A stretch of 64,000 bases of DNA from Micromonospora_H sonneratiae (lineage in GTDB: Bacteria; Actinomycetota; Actinomycetes; Mycobacteriales; Micromonosporaceae): assembly GCF_042679305.1 (NCBI RefSeq), contig NZ_JBHTMP010000014.1, positions 1-64,000 on the forward strand, in the 5' to 3' direction. The notes below the pieces were generated by a model. The model did no database searches. It was not told where the DNA came from and saw only the letters and a program-made list of their open reading frames with translations. Shown in pieces: positions 26,731-34,655 of this stretch (position 1 is its first letter; each line of letters opens with the position of its first letter). Made by a program: the position numbers and the translations under genes.

Positions 26731-26996
26731 ACCACGAGCCTAGGCTCGACCACCCACCGCCACGACCTGCCAGCGGCTGAGATTCCCCCACACCAATGGT
26801 CGACCTCGGCTCGACCGGGCTCCACCCAGAGGATGAGAGTTACCTAGGGGAAGTCACCCCGAGAGACCCCGAGGCATCACCGGTACGGCGGTCCCGAACA
26901 CACGGCTGGCGGGAAGGGATGACCGTTCGACACGGGCGCCCCTCCCCGCCGACTGCCGCCCGGTCCGCCTGCCGGGCATCGCTTCTCCGGCAGGGG

Positions 26997-27425
26997 TCAC
27001 GGGATGATCGTACTCAGGTCCTTCGGCACGTTGGATCTGATGTCGTCCCACTCGCCCTCGGTGATGTGCCGGCGCAACGCATTCAACACGGTGCGCACCA
27101 GGTTCTCCACACCGCCCTCCACCTCCAGCGGGAACCCCTGTCGGACCTCGAAGAGGAACTCTTCCCGATTGAGCTTGATGGGCACCAGGCTGGGATCCCA
27201 ACCCTCGAAGTAGATCCCCCGGATCAGGACCGGCAGTTGGGCGGCGAACTCCACGCTCTCCTGCACCGGCAGGCGGTCCCGCAGCAGATGCAGCACCGTA
27301 CGCATCGCCGCGTACGACTGGTGCCGGCGGTCCTTCGACCACCCGTACGCCTGCTCGATGTCCTTGAGGATGAGGTTGGTCTTGTCCAGCGACGTCTCGA
27401 AGACGCTAGCCGGGGTACTAGCCAT
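26997..27425 (-). CDS. DUF2267 domain-containing protein
   Basis: 142 residues from ATG 27425. DUF2267 features: LILKDIEQAYGW, RHQSYAAMRTVLHLLRDRL, EFAAQLPVLIRGIYFEGW and a C-terminal LRRHITEGEWDDIRSNVP. These small cytosolic helical proteins are common beside stress genes; their function is unknown. The 266 nt between this gene and the STAS start hold nothing that I support. Confidence 0.9.
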   Translation of the reverse strand: MASTPASVFETSLDKTNLILKDIEQAYGWSKDRRHQSYAAMRTVLHLLRDRLPVQESVEFAAQLPVLIRGIYFEGWDPSLVPIKLNREEFLFEVRQGFPLEVEGGVENLVRTVLNALRRHITEGEWDDIRSNVPKDLSTIIP

Positions 27426-27769
27426 GGTCACACCCCCGTCCGGACGTCTCCACCCTTCGATCGTCACGAGCCGGCGGCCCCTCGGCACCCCGGTTCGGCA
27501 TGACCTGTGCTGGGCTGACCGCCCTCGTTCGGACGATGCAGGTGCGTGGGCGGGACCGGTGCCCCCGCTCGGCGGCGGCCACCATGCCCTGCCCGCTCCG
27601 CTCTCGTACGTCCGGAAATGGCATTTCGGATTCCCCCCGTCCCCGGTGTCGCTGTTGATCCTGGCCGCGACTCCACGACCACATGTGATGTTCGCCGGGG
27701 TCAGGGTGACCCGCCCTCACCCGACGAAGGTGAAATCAGCTGTCGCCCGTAGCCACACAGGCCGGGCGG
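27426..27769. other. Intergenic region without a gene
   Basis: 344 nt upstream of the DUF2267 gene and past the stop of the DksA-like gene. It holds a short inverted repeat, GAAATG at 27615-27620 with CATTTC at 27622-27627, and the palindrome CACATGTG near 27682. These could be promoter elements for the DUF2267 gene; I see no ORF with real codon character. Confidence 0.35.
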
Positions 27770-28168
27770 TCACGCGGCACGACGCTCACGGGACTGCTGG
27801 CACGACACACACGAGGTGGCCGACGGGAAGATCTGCAGTCGCTCGACCGGGATCGGATCGCCACATCCCTCGCACCATCCGTAGCTGCCCTCGGCCAGCC
27901 GGGTCAGGGCATGCTCGAACTGTGCCCGCCGTTCGAGGATCGTACGCAGCAGAGACTGCGCGGTGTCGCGCTCCGCGGTCTTGGTGCCGCTGTCGGCCTG
28001 GTCGTCGCCTGCGGTATCGCCCACCTCGACCAAGCGCAGCACCTGACTCTGCGCCACCGCTTCGTCGTACTCCACGGTCAGCTCGTCATAGCGCAACTGC
28101 AGGGAGAGGCGGATCTGGGCGGTCTCCACGTGCGAACGCCCAGTGCTGATCACGTCGTTGCCGAGCAT
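27770..28168 (-). CDS. TraR/DksA-type zinc-finger protein
   Basis: 132 residues. A long N-terminal helical part (coiled-coil-like, LQLRYDELTVEYDEAVAQSQ) is followed by a four-cysteine zinc finger CEGCGD...SCVSC with the DksA signature IPVERLQIFPSATSC. DksA-like proteins bind the RNA polymerase secondary channel and adjust transcription under stress. The acidic tip (DD-type) is not obvious, so the exact effect is uncertain. It is monocistronic. Confidence 0.88.
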   Translation of the reverse strand: MLGNDVISTGRSHVETAQIRLSLQLRYDELTVEYDEAVAQSQVLRLVEVGDTAGDDQADSGTKTAERDTAQSLLRTILERRAQFEHALTRLAEGSYGWCEGCGDPIPVERLQIFPSATSCVSCQQSRERRAA

Positions 28169-28343
28169 GCGCTTCCTGCCTTCCGGGATGACCGATGGAC
28201 GATTGCCGAAGGGAAACGTCCATCGGAGGTTCGCCTACGCCCGGGCGTCTGCCCGAGTCCGCTTGTGACCCGGGCGACTACCCACGCGAGCCCCCGGCCA
28301 AACGTCGGACGAGCGGGGACGAACACGTACCACCCTCACCGGC

Positions 28344-29009
28344 TCAGGCATCCCGGTCATGGAAGTCGTCGCCCGCTCCGGCTCGATCCTCGACGAGTGC
28401 GGGGCGTCGGGGGTCGTCCACCCGGATCACCACGTCGGCGAAGGACGCCGGCACGACCTCCCGGGCATAGCGGGCGAACGCCGGCAGGGTCCACTGTTCG
28501 TCCGCTGCGGTACGCCGGGCCAGCGCCGCGGCCGACAGCACGAGGTGGATCGTCAGGTCGAAGGGAAGACCGCCGCCGAGCAGCAGCGGCCCACTGACGA
28601 GAACCACCCCGCCGGGTGGCAGGGGTACGTACTCGGCCCGGCTGGCCCGGTCGATTCGGGCGTTCCACAGCGAGGGAAGGATTCGCCCTGTTCCGTTGGG
28701 GCTCGCTGGATCGAGCACCTCCCGGCGGAGCCCGTTCTCGTCCAGCCAGCCGGCGTAGAAGGCCTCGGGGTTGGTACGCCCGTGCTCCAGGCGCAGCGAT
28801 GCCGGGCGGAGGAAGTCCGCCGAGCGCACCCGCAACGTCGGACGGCCACGTACCCGTAACGGATCTACGAGGGCATCGGCCAGTTGGTCGGGTGCTGCCG
28901 CTGCGGCTCCGTCGACCGCCACCCGCAACCGACGACCGGCGCCCTCGGCGGCTATCCGGTCGGCAAGTTCGGCCAGGAGCAGTTCCGGGGTGATCGGACG
29001 GATCTTCAC
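28344..29009 (-). CDS. Uridine-kinase-like protein with degenerate P-loop
   Basis: 221 residues from GTG 29009 (GGACGA just upstream; GTG 29024 is an alternative). The pattern RPITPELLLAELADRI, RLRVAVDGA, SADFLRPASLRLEHGRTNPE, REVLDPASPNGTGRILPSLW, PPGGVVLVSGPLLLGGGLPF and DVVIRVDDPRRPAL follows actinobacterial uridine kinase family proteins. The Walker A place reads DGAAAAAPDQLA, without G-K-S/T, so ATP binding may be lost or altered. It starts 22 nt after the stop of the winged-helix regulator, implying co-transcription. Confidence 0.75.
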   Translation of the reverse strand: MKIRPITPELLLAELADRIAAEGAGRRLRVAVDGAAAAAPDQLADALVDPLRVRGRPTLRVRSADFLRPASLRLEHGRTNPEAFYAGWLDENGLRREVLDPASPNGTGRILPSLWNARIDRASRAEYVPLPPGGVVLVSGPLLLGGGLPFDLTIHLVLSAAALARRTAADEQWTLPAFARYAREVVPASFADVVIRVDDPRRPALVEDRAGAGDDFHDRDA

Positions 29010-29031
29010 TCGTCCATGGTGCACCCGGTGG

Positions 29032-29634
29032 TCAGCCAGCGCGGTCGACGGTGACCCTGGCCTCGTCGGAGAGCCGGTAGCCCACTCCGTAGACGGTGGT
29101 CACCAGCGGAACGCCGGCACCGACCTTGCCTCTCAGGCGGCGTACGTGGACGTCCACGGTTCGTACGCCGGCATGGTCGTAGCCCCACACGGCAGTGAGT
29201 AGTTGGAGCCGGGTGAAGACCCGGCGTGGATGCACGACCAGATGCAGTAGGAGATCGAACTCCAGTCGGGTCAACGGCAGCGGTTCACCACCGCGTAGCA
29301 CCGTCCGGGATGCGGCCAGGATGTGCAGCCGGGGAGCGATGGCCGGGACGGTTGGCTGAGCCGGTTGTCCAACCGGTTCGAGAGGCCGGTCGAGAGGGCA
29401 CGATCCGCTGCTGACCGCACCCTCGCCGCGCTCGAGCAACTCCCTGGCCGCGTCGAGCAGTCGCCGCTCCGGGGGCGTGAGGTTCTCCTCACCGGCCAGT
29501 GGTATGGACAGGGTCACCGTCAACGACGGTGCGGTAGGACTACTCGAACGTCGCAGCAGGCCCGACGGCCGACTGGGTGCCGCGGGCTGGGTCGGGTGCC
29601 ATCCGGCGCGCGACGAGGCGGGGCTGACCGACAT
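29032..29634 (-). CDS. Winged-helix (OmpR/PhoB-type) regulator without receiver domain, copy 1
   Basis: 200 residues from ATG 29634 (AGGAGG, 3 nt). The C-terminal DNA-binding domain (about 100-195) has LPLTRLEFDLLLHLVVHPRR, RLQLLTAVWGY, RTVDVHVRRLRGKVG and VYGVGYRL, all typical of the OmpR/PhoB effector domain. There is no receiver; instead an N-terminal part reads SLTVTLSIPL and a helix LLDAARELLERGEG, then a Pro-rich linker. The same layout occurs in the gene at 30380, so the two are paralogues. The regulated genes and the signal are unknown; a uridine-kinase-like gene follows. Confidence 0.88.
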   Translation of the reverse strand: MSVSPASSRAGWHPTQPAAPSRPSGLLRRSSSPTAPSLTVTLSIPLAGEENLTPPERRLLDAARELLERGEGAVSSGSCPLDRPLEPVGQPAQPTVPAIAPRLHILAASRTVLRGGEPLPLTRLEFDLLLHLVVHPRRVFTRLQLLTAVWGYDHAGVRTVDVHVRRLRGKVGAGVPLVTTVYGVGYRLSDEARVTVDRAG

Positions 29635-29689
29635 GGTCCTCCTTGGACTTGCTGGCTTGACCTACTGGTCCGACTCTTTTCGCCCGACC

Positions 29690-30130
29690 ATGGCAGACAT
29701 CGCGTAATTGATGTTTCCGCGCTATCCCGCAAGGGTCAAGGGGAAAATGCTTGCGTAAATGTGACATTTGACAAACACATTGGAAGCAAACTCTGGCACT
29801 AAGCAGATGTTCATTCGGCCGACAACCGCCGTTGCCAACAGCGCCAACAGCCAACTCCCTCCCTCGCAGGGATCAAAGTCAACTCGGGCCGTACATTTGA
29901 TCAACACTCACCGTAAGAGGCTGACCGACACTTAATTGGTCAATCTCAACAATTGGGCCAAATAGGACAGAGCTTCGTGGGCGATCCCGGCGCACCGACT
30001 CGAGGGCATTATTCGTGGCGAATCAGCATCCGATCGGGACATCGATTCGTCGCAATAAACTCTACTCCCGCACCAGCCACACTCGCATTCCGGGGCCATC
30101 GACACGGCATCCGGCCGGCCGTGGATAGGC
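29690..30130. promoter_or_regulatory. AT-rich spacer between the paired regulators
   Basis: This stretch is far richer in A and T than its surroundings (about half, against about 30 percent), and has no ORF with coding character. It contains GATCAAA at 29871-29877 inverted as TTTGATC at 29896-29902, TTGAC-type hexamers, and ATTGGTCAAT near 29936. It lies upstream of regulator copy 1 and could be a promoter region with binding sites for one of the regulators. Confidence 0.4.
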
Positions 30131-30164
30131 CGGTAACGCGATATCTCGCAAAGACCACAGCAGA

Positions 30165-30428
30165 TTGCATCCGCCGAACATCGGCCGCATCCTGGCGGCC
30201 CACGGCGACATCTTCGTCGTCGGGTCGCTGCTGTGGGACGCAGTCGTCCCATTCCGCCCCGACCGCTGGGGTCTCATCGGCGCCGGCATCTGCCTGACCG
30301 GGGCCGGAATCATCAAGTACGCCCCACGCAGCGGGCGACCACTGCATGGGGCGCAGAGGGGGGCAGGGCCGGCGGGCGGCTACCCGTGCCGGTCGATGGT
30401 CACCGGCGCGTCGTCGGCCAGCCGGTAG
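30165..30428 (+). CDS. Possible small membrane protein
   Basis: 87 residues from TTG 30165. Codons up to about 30330 have strongly G/C third positions: NIGRILAAHGDIFVVGSLLW, then DRWGLIGAGICLTGAGIIKY, which gives one or two membrane helices. The 3' part overlaps the end of the regulator gene on the other strand and looks random, so the frame may have lost its original stop. There is no clear ribosome site. It could be a decayed or mis-started gene. Confidence 0.35.
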   Translation: MHPPNIGRILAAHGDIFVVGSLLWDAVVPFRPDRWGLIGAGICLTGAGIIKYAPRSGRPLHGAQRGAGPAGGYPCRSMVTGASSASR

Positions 30429-30979
30429 CCGACCCCGTAGACGGTGGTGACCAGCGCGACGTCCTCCCCCATCTTGGCCCGCAGTCGGCGGATGTGGACG
30501 TCCACCGTACGGGCGACGGCGTGCTCGTAGCCCCACACGTTGCTCAGCAGTTGCAGCCGGGTGAAGACCCGGCGCGGATGCCCGGCCAGGAAGTGCAGCA
30601 GGTCGAACTCCAGCCGGGTCAACGGCACCGGCTGGCCACCGCGAAGCACCACCCGCGACGCGGACAGGATCTGGATGCTGTCCGCATCGTCCGCTGTGGA
30701 ATCGTCGGTGGGGACCGTCACCACCGGCTGCCCAACCAGCGTCGGTTGGCTGGGGACGCCCGACCCAACGACCGTTCCGTCACCATGATCGGCCAACTCC
30801 TGGAGCAACTCGAACAGGCGGGACGTCAGTTGGTTCGGAGTGTCCGCCCCCAGCGCCACGTCGAAGGTGACGGTCAGGACAGGAGGCGAGTCGGGCAGCG
30901 TCGCACGACCACGGATCCGGGCCGACCGGGCTACTCCACTCAGTGGGTGTTTGCGCGGGTAGATGGCACTGACCGACAT
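30380..30979 (-). CDS. Winged-helix (OmpR/PhoB-type) regulator without receiver domain, copy 2
   Basis: 199 residues from ATG 30979 (GGAGG, 7 nt). The DNA-binding domain matches copy 1 closely (VPLTRLEFDLLHFLAGHPRR, RLQLLSNVWGYEHA, RTVDVHIRRLRAKMGED, VYGVGYRLADDAPVTIDR). The N-terminal part shares a strand-helix arrangement (VLTVTFDVALG, LFELLQELADHGDG) in place of a receiver domain. Both copies begin MSVS. It stands upstream of the AT-rich spacer; the gene after it on this strand is copy 1. Confidence 0.88.
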   Translation of the reverse strand: MSVSAIYPRKHPLSGVARSARIRGRATLPDSPPVLTVTFDVALGADTPNQLTSRLFELLQELADHGDGTVVGSGVPSQPTLVGQPVVTVPTDDSTADDADSIQILSASRVVLRGGQPVPLTRLEFDLLHFLAGHPRRVFTRLQLLSNVWGYEHAVARTVDVHIRRLRAKMGEDVALVTTVYGVGYRLADDAPVTIDRHG

Positions 30980-31037
30980 TGGGGGACCTCCTCGTGGATA
31001 GGTTTGGCTGCCGTCCCACGCGAGGGTGGGCGCGGGA

Positions 31038-31544
31038 TCAGGGAATTGGTTGCCTGAGCGACGTCGACGGCGGGACAGTCAGGTGCGCGTAGATGTCGGT
31101 CGGCCCGAAGGCCGGCAGCCCGGCGGCCCGCCAGGCAACGAAGCCGCCGACGATGTCGGTGGCCAGGTGCAGGCCCAGGTCCTGTAGGGCCGCTGCGGCC
31201 AGCGACGACGTGTAGCCTTCCTGGCAGAAGACGATGACCGGCAGGTCGTACCGATCGGCGACCGGCAGCCGTGCTTCGCAACGGGGATCGAAACGCCACT
31301 CCAGGACGTTCCGTTCGATCAACAGGGCGCCGGGGATCGAACCGCTGGCGGCACGTTGCGCGGCCGGACGGATGTCGACCAGCAGCGCTCCGCGACGATG
31401 AGCCAGGTGGCCCGCTTCAGGATCAAGGCGGTGCAGGCGACGCCGGGCATCGGCGAGGATCTCGTCGATACTCCGGGCACCGGTGGGCGGTTGCTGGCTC
31501 CGACAGCCCTGCGTGGGCGACGACTCGTTCTCTGACTTCACCAT
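31038..31544 (-). CDS. Rhodanese-like domain protein
   Basis: 168 residues from ATG 31544 (GGAAGGA about 7 nt upstream). The frame extends to GTG 31652, whose GTGA overlaps the cysteine dioxygenase stop, so that start is a real alternative. The rhodanese domain is at about 60-165: ALLVDIRPAAQRAASGSIPG and the active-site loop IVFCQEGYTSSLAAA, with the cysteine that carries persulfide sulfur. With the dioxygenase upstream it probably handles sulfane sulfur from cysteine breakdown. Confidence 0.9.
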   Translation of the reverse strand: MVKSENESSPTQGCRSQQPPTGARSIDEILADARRRLHRLDPEAGHLAHRRGALLVDIRPAAQRAASGSIPGALLIERNVLEWRFDPRCEARLPVADRYDLPVIVFCQEGYTSSLAAAALQDLGLHLATDIVGGFVAWRAAGLPAFGPTDIYAHLTVPPSTSLRQPIP

Positions 31545-31648
31545 CTCGTCCTTCCGTTTCCTGGCCGCCTGACTGGACAGATGCCGGTGGGGCCGCTGCT
31601 GGTGGGCCAGGCCCGTCGGTACGGGTTCCTGGGCGACGCCGCAGTAGT

Positions 31649-32110
31649 TCACCAGGCGACGCCTGCCTCAGCCACCTCGACGGCCCGCAGCGTCCCATCA
31701 ACGAGGTGGTAGTTGGTCATCCGGGTCAGCTTGGGCCGGTAGACGTGCACGCTGGTCGCGGCCCGGTCGCCACGGTTGCTCACCCGGTGCACGTAGTTGG
31801 CACCGAACCGACGTCCACCGCCGATGTCCAGCCGGGCCGGACGCAGGCGGCCACCGGAGACCGTCTCCTCGGTGAGCGTCCCGGCGACCACCACGAACGC
31901 TCCGGATGAACCACCGTGGTCATGCAGGTCGGTCCCCTGCCCGGGCAGCCAGGTCAACAGCCAAACCTCGTGCTCGACGGAGGCGGCGAGGCGGGCGTAC
32001 CACCGGTCGACCGGGTCGAACCGGGCCGACACGGGCCAGGTCTCGGGGTGCGTCGCCCAGTGGCGGGCCACAGCCAGAAGATCCGCATTCCCCGACAACT
32101 GAGAGATCAT
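31649..32110 (-). CDS. Cysteine dioxygenase family protein
   Basis: 153 residues from ATG 32110 (GAGG at 9 nt). Cupin metal ligands are visible in LHDHGGSSGAFVVVAG (two His) and YVHRVSNRG (third His), as in iron cysteine dioxygenases that oxidise cysteine to cysteine sulfinate. It is the first gene of an operon with the rhodanese gene. A clear inverted repeat sits between its probable -10 and -35 boxes, suggesting repressor control. Confidence 0.92.
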   Translation of the reverse strand: MISQLSGNADLLAVARHWATHPETWPVSARFDPVDRWYARLAASVEHEVWLLTWLPGQGTDLHDHGGSSGAFVVVAGTLTEETVSGGRLRPARLDIGGGRRFGANYVHRVSNRGDRAATSVHVYRPKLTRMTNYHLVDGTLRAVEVAEAGVAW

Positions 32111-32156
32111 CGTCTATCCTCGCAAATCCACCGGTTCCCTCGCGCCGCCAGCGTAG

Positions 32157-32182
32157 CCTATAAATCCTATCGGCTTGATAGG
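32157..32182 (-). promoter_or_regulatory. Promoter with operator of the cysteine dioxygenase operon
   Basis: On the minus strand a -10 box TATAGG (32162-32157) would start transcription about 40 nt before the ATG. Between it and the -35 place lies CCTATC at 32166-32171 inverted as GATAGG at 32177-32182, spacer 5. A dyad in that place usually binds a repressor; Rrf2-, GntR- and TetR-type proteins use dyads of this size. The nearby TetR gene is a candidate, but its own dyad differs. Confidence 0.5.
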
Positions 32183-32294
32183 TTATCCCGGATGGCGAGA
32201 TGCCCATGGCCTCTGCGCATCACACCCCGCATCGCACGTCGTATCGCGCCCCGCAGGAGGTCGCACGGGCACCGGGCACGGGCGCCGATGCGAC

Positions 32295-32852
32295 TCAGCG
32301 TCGGAACAGTCGCCAGGTCGCGCCGGCCAGCTCCGCGACCGACGGACCATCGGGCCGGGCGATCCAGCCCGCGATGACTCCGACCAGGGCACCGGCGAGG
32401 TAGCAGGCATGCAGGTCCGGCGGCACGTCCCCGTACCCGGACGGTCGGTTGCCGGCGGCAAAGCGTGCTTCGAGCTCCTCGGCCAGCCGGCTCCTCATCC
32501 GAGCGGCGAACCGGGCGCTGCCCTGGGGACCCAGCATCCTGCGGTAGAGCGTCGCGTTCACCGCCACGTGTTCAAAGAGGTCGACCAACTGTTCCGGCGC
32601 CCGATCCGGCGGGGCATCCAGCGGACAGAGGCCAGCCGCCCTGGCCACCTGGGCCACCGCCTCCTCCATCGCATCGGTCACCAGTTCGTCCTGGTCCCGG
32701 TAGTGGGCATAGATGGTGGCCCGGTTGACCGACGCCCGCCGGGCGACCGCCGCCATCGTGATGTCGTTGAGGTCGTGGTCGGCCGCCAGCTCAAGCACCG
32801 CCGAACGGAGACTGGCCCGGGTACGGCGGGCACGCGGATCTTCGGGGTTCAC
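32295..32852 (-). CDS. TetR family transcriptional regulator
   Basis: 185 residues from GTG 32852. The N-terminal helix-turn-helix is LNDITMAAVARRASVNRATIYAHY (recognition helix RASVNRATIYAHY), then a ligand/dimer domain of the TetR_C type (QVARAAGLCPLDAPPDR onward). The -10-like TATAGT ends 6 nt before the GTG and there is no ribosome site, so the mRNA is probably leaderless. A 14-bp palindrome covers the start. It is divergent from the FrnE-like gene, its likely target. Confidence 0.9.
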   Translation of the reverse strand: MNPEDPRARRTRASLRSAVLELAADHDLNDITMAAVARRASVNRATIYAHYRDQDELVTDAMEEAVAQVARAAGLCPLDAPPDRAPEQLVDLFEHVAVNATLYRRMLGPQGSARFAARMRSRLAEELEARFAAGNRPSGYGDVPPDLHACYLAGALVGVIAGWIARPDGPSVAELAGATWRLFRR

Positions 32853-32864
32853 CGGTGAACTATA
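32847..32864 (-). promoter_or_regulatory. Palindromic operator over the TetR start and -10 box
   Basis: GTTCACCGGTGAAC at 32847-32860 is a perfect 14-bp palindrome overlapping the GTG start and the -10 box (TATAGT on the minus strand, 32864-32859). Binding there would block TetR's own promoter. The divergent FrnE-like gene starts 50 nt further on. Confidence 0.55.
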
Positions 32865-32909
32865 CAACAGCTGTCGCTTAAACAACGGATGTCGTGTAGC
32901 GTCGTCCTC

Positions 32910-33881
32910 ATGCAACTCGAAATCTGGGCAGACGTCGTCTGCGGTTGGGCCTACATCGGCAAGCGCCGTCTGGAGAAGGCACTCACCGAACGAGGTGGCG
33001 AGCCGGTCGAGGTGATCTGGCGTCCTTACCGGATCGACCCGACCGCGCCCGCCGCGGCCGTACCGCTCGAGGAAATGCTGCGTGACCCGATCGCCGACGC
33101 GTCGCTCCGGCAGTGCGCCCCGGGCCTGTCGCCCAGCGAGAACCTGACCCGGATCTCCCAGATCGCGGCCGACGAAGGGCTCGGTCCCCGCTGGGGTGCG
33201 GCGTGGCGGGCGAACAGCCACGACGCCCACCGGCTGCTGGCCCTGGCCCACGAATCAGGTGGGGCGGTGCTGCAGGACGCGGTCGCGGAGCAGGTGATGA
33301 AGGCCCACTTCATCGAGGCGCTGGACATCAGCGACCGCACGGTCCTGGCCCGGGTGGCGGAGGCGGCCGGCTTCCCCGCCGGACCCGCGTTGTTGGCCGG
33401 ATCCGCAGGTGACAGCCAGGTCCGCGAGCTCATGTTGATCGGCCGGGCGAGCGGGGTGCGAACCTCTCCGACGTTCGCCGTCGGCGGCCGGCTGCTGGCC
33501 GGCGCGCAATCGCCAGAGGTCATCCGGGAGTTCCTCGACGCCGGGGACGCCGAGCCCACCCTGCCCGAGGAGGTACGGCGGCTCCGGCAAGCCGACGCGC
33601 TCCTCGACCTCGGCGATCCGCTCGGCACCCTCACCCTGCTGGAACCGCTGCTGGCTACCTACGGCGACGACCCCAACGTTCAACTGGTGGCCGCCCGCGC
33701 GTACTTTGCCTCGGCGCAACTCGGTCGAGCGGAACGGCTGCTACGGCTCCTCGTCGACCGGGCACCCGGTGACGCCTATGCAAGGCATCTACTGGGCCGC
33801 ACCCTGCAACGTCAGGGCCGGGGCACGGAGGCCGTACCTCACCTGCGACTCACGGCCGCGATGGCACCCGATCACGGCTGA
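32910..33881 (+). CDS. FrnE-like DsbA-family protein fused to TPR-like C-terminus
   Basis: 323 residues from ATG 32910, without a ribosome site. The DsbA-like domain (1-215) begins EIWADVVCGWAYIGKRR; relatives have C-P-W-C here, so the second active-site cysteine is replaced by alanine. The cis-proline loop (RTSPTFAVGGRLLAG) is intact. The last 100 residues (ADALLDLGDPLGTLTLLEPL, AARAYFASAQLGRAERLLRL) resemble tetratricopeptide repeats. The protein is cytosolic. It probably binds a thiol partner rather than running a full dithiol cycle. It is divergent from TetR. Confidence 0.88.
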   Translation: MQLEIWADVVCGWAYIGKRRLEKALTERGGEPVEVIWRPYRIDPTAPAAAVPLEEMLRDPIADASLRQCAPGLSPSENLTRISQIAADEGLGPRWGAAWRANSHDAHRLLALAHESGGAVLQDAVAEQVMKAHFIEALDISDRTVLARVAEAAGFPAGPALLAGSAGDSQVRELMLIGRASGVRTSPTFAVGGRLLAGAQSPEVIREFLDAGDAEPTLPEEVRRLRQADALLDLGDPLGTLTLLEPLLATYGDDPNVQLVAARAYFASAQLGRAERLLRLLVDRAPGDAYARHLLGRTLQRQGRGTEAVPHLRLTAAMAPDHG

Positions 33882-34032
33882 GCCGGGTCGGCCCGGCGCC
33901 CCGCCCCGGCCCGACCCGACCGGTTTCCCACCGGCTTCGTCACCTCCCCCCATCGGATCTGCGTCACCGCTGCCGTCCAACTGGCCTGACTAGACTGCGC
34001 GGGCGGCAACTCCGACGAGAGGATCGTGATTG

Positions 34033-34575
34033 ATGAAGCCGGTGGTGACGGCAGTGAGCCGGAGTGCGTCCCACACCTTCAGCAAGCCCAACCAGGATGG
34101 CATCCGACTACTCGCCGGGCTCGGGGTCGAGGGCGACGCCCACCTCGGCAAGACCGTCAAGCATCGGTCCCGGGTCGCCCGGGACCCCAGCCAGCCCAAC
34201 CTCCGGCAGGTACACCTGATCCACAGCGAGCTACACGACGAACTCCGTACGGCCGGCTTCCCGGTCTCCCCCGGCGATCTCGGCGAGAACATCACCACCA
34301 GGGGTGTCGACCTGCTGGCTCTGCCCACGGGCAGCCGGCTGCACGTCGGCGACACGGCAGTGGTCGAGGTGACCGGGCTACGCAACCCGTGTCTGCAGAT
34401 CGACCGTTTCCAGTCCGGGCTGATGGCTGCGGTGCTCGACCGTGACGACGACGGTCACCTGGTCCGCAAGGCCGGGGTGATGGGGGTGGTCCTGGTCGAC
34501 GGCGAGGTGCGCCCGGGCGACCCGATCCGGGTCGAGTTGCCACCGCCCCCGCATCACCGACTCGCCCCGGTCTGA
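34033..34575 (+). CDS. MOSC domain-containing protein
   Basis: 180 residues from ATG 34033 (GAGAGGA upstream). MOSC domains are sulfur-carrier domains of molybdenum-cofactor-type proteins. Features: GVEGDAHLGKTVKHRSR, QVHLIHSELHDEL, GDLGENITTRGVDLLALPTG and the cysteine motif TGLRNPCLQID. Small stand-alone MOSC proteins of the YiiM kind reduce N-hydroxylated compounds; that role is possible here. Confidence 0.9.
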   Translation: MKPVVTAVSRSASHTFSKPNQDGIRLLAGLGVEGDAHLGKTVKHRSRVARDPSQPNLRQVHLIHSELHDELRTAGFPVSPGDLGENITTRGVDLLALPTGSRLHVGDTAVVEVTGLRNPCLQIDRFQSGLMAAVLDRDDDGHLVRKAGVMGVVLVDGEVRPGDPIRVELPPPPHHRLAPV

Positions 34576-34655
34576 GCCACCGGTACGGCCGGCTCGGCGG
34601 TGCGACGATCGGGTTCGCCGGTCGCAGTTGATCGGACATGGCCGGTCGCGACTGG

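Noticed and set aside
29690..30130. Horizontally acquired island
   Set aside because: Only a short AT-rich spacer; no integrase, att repeats or foreign genes beside it.
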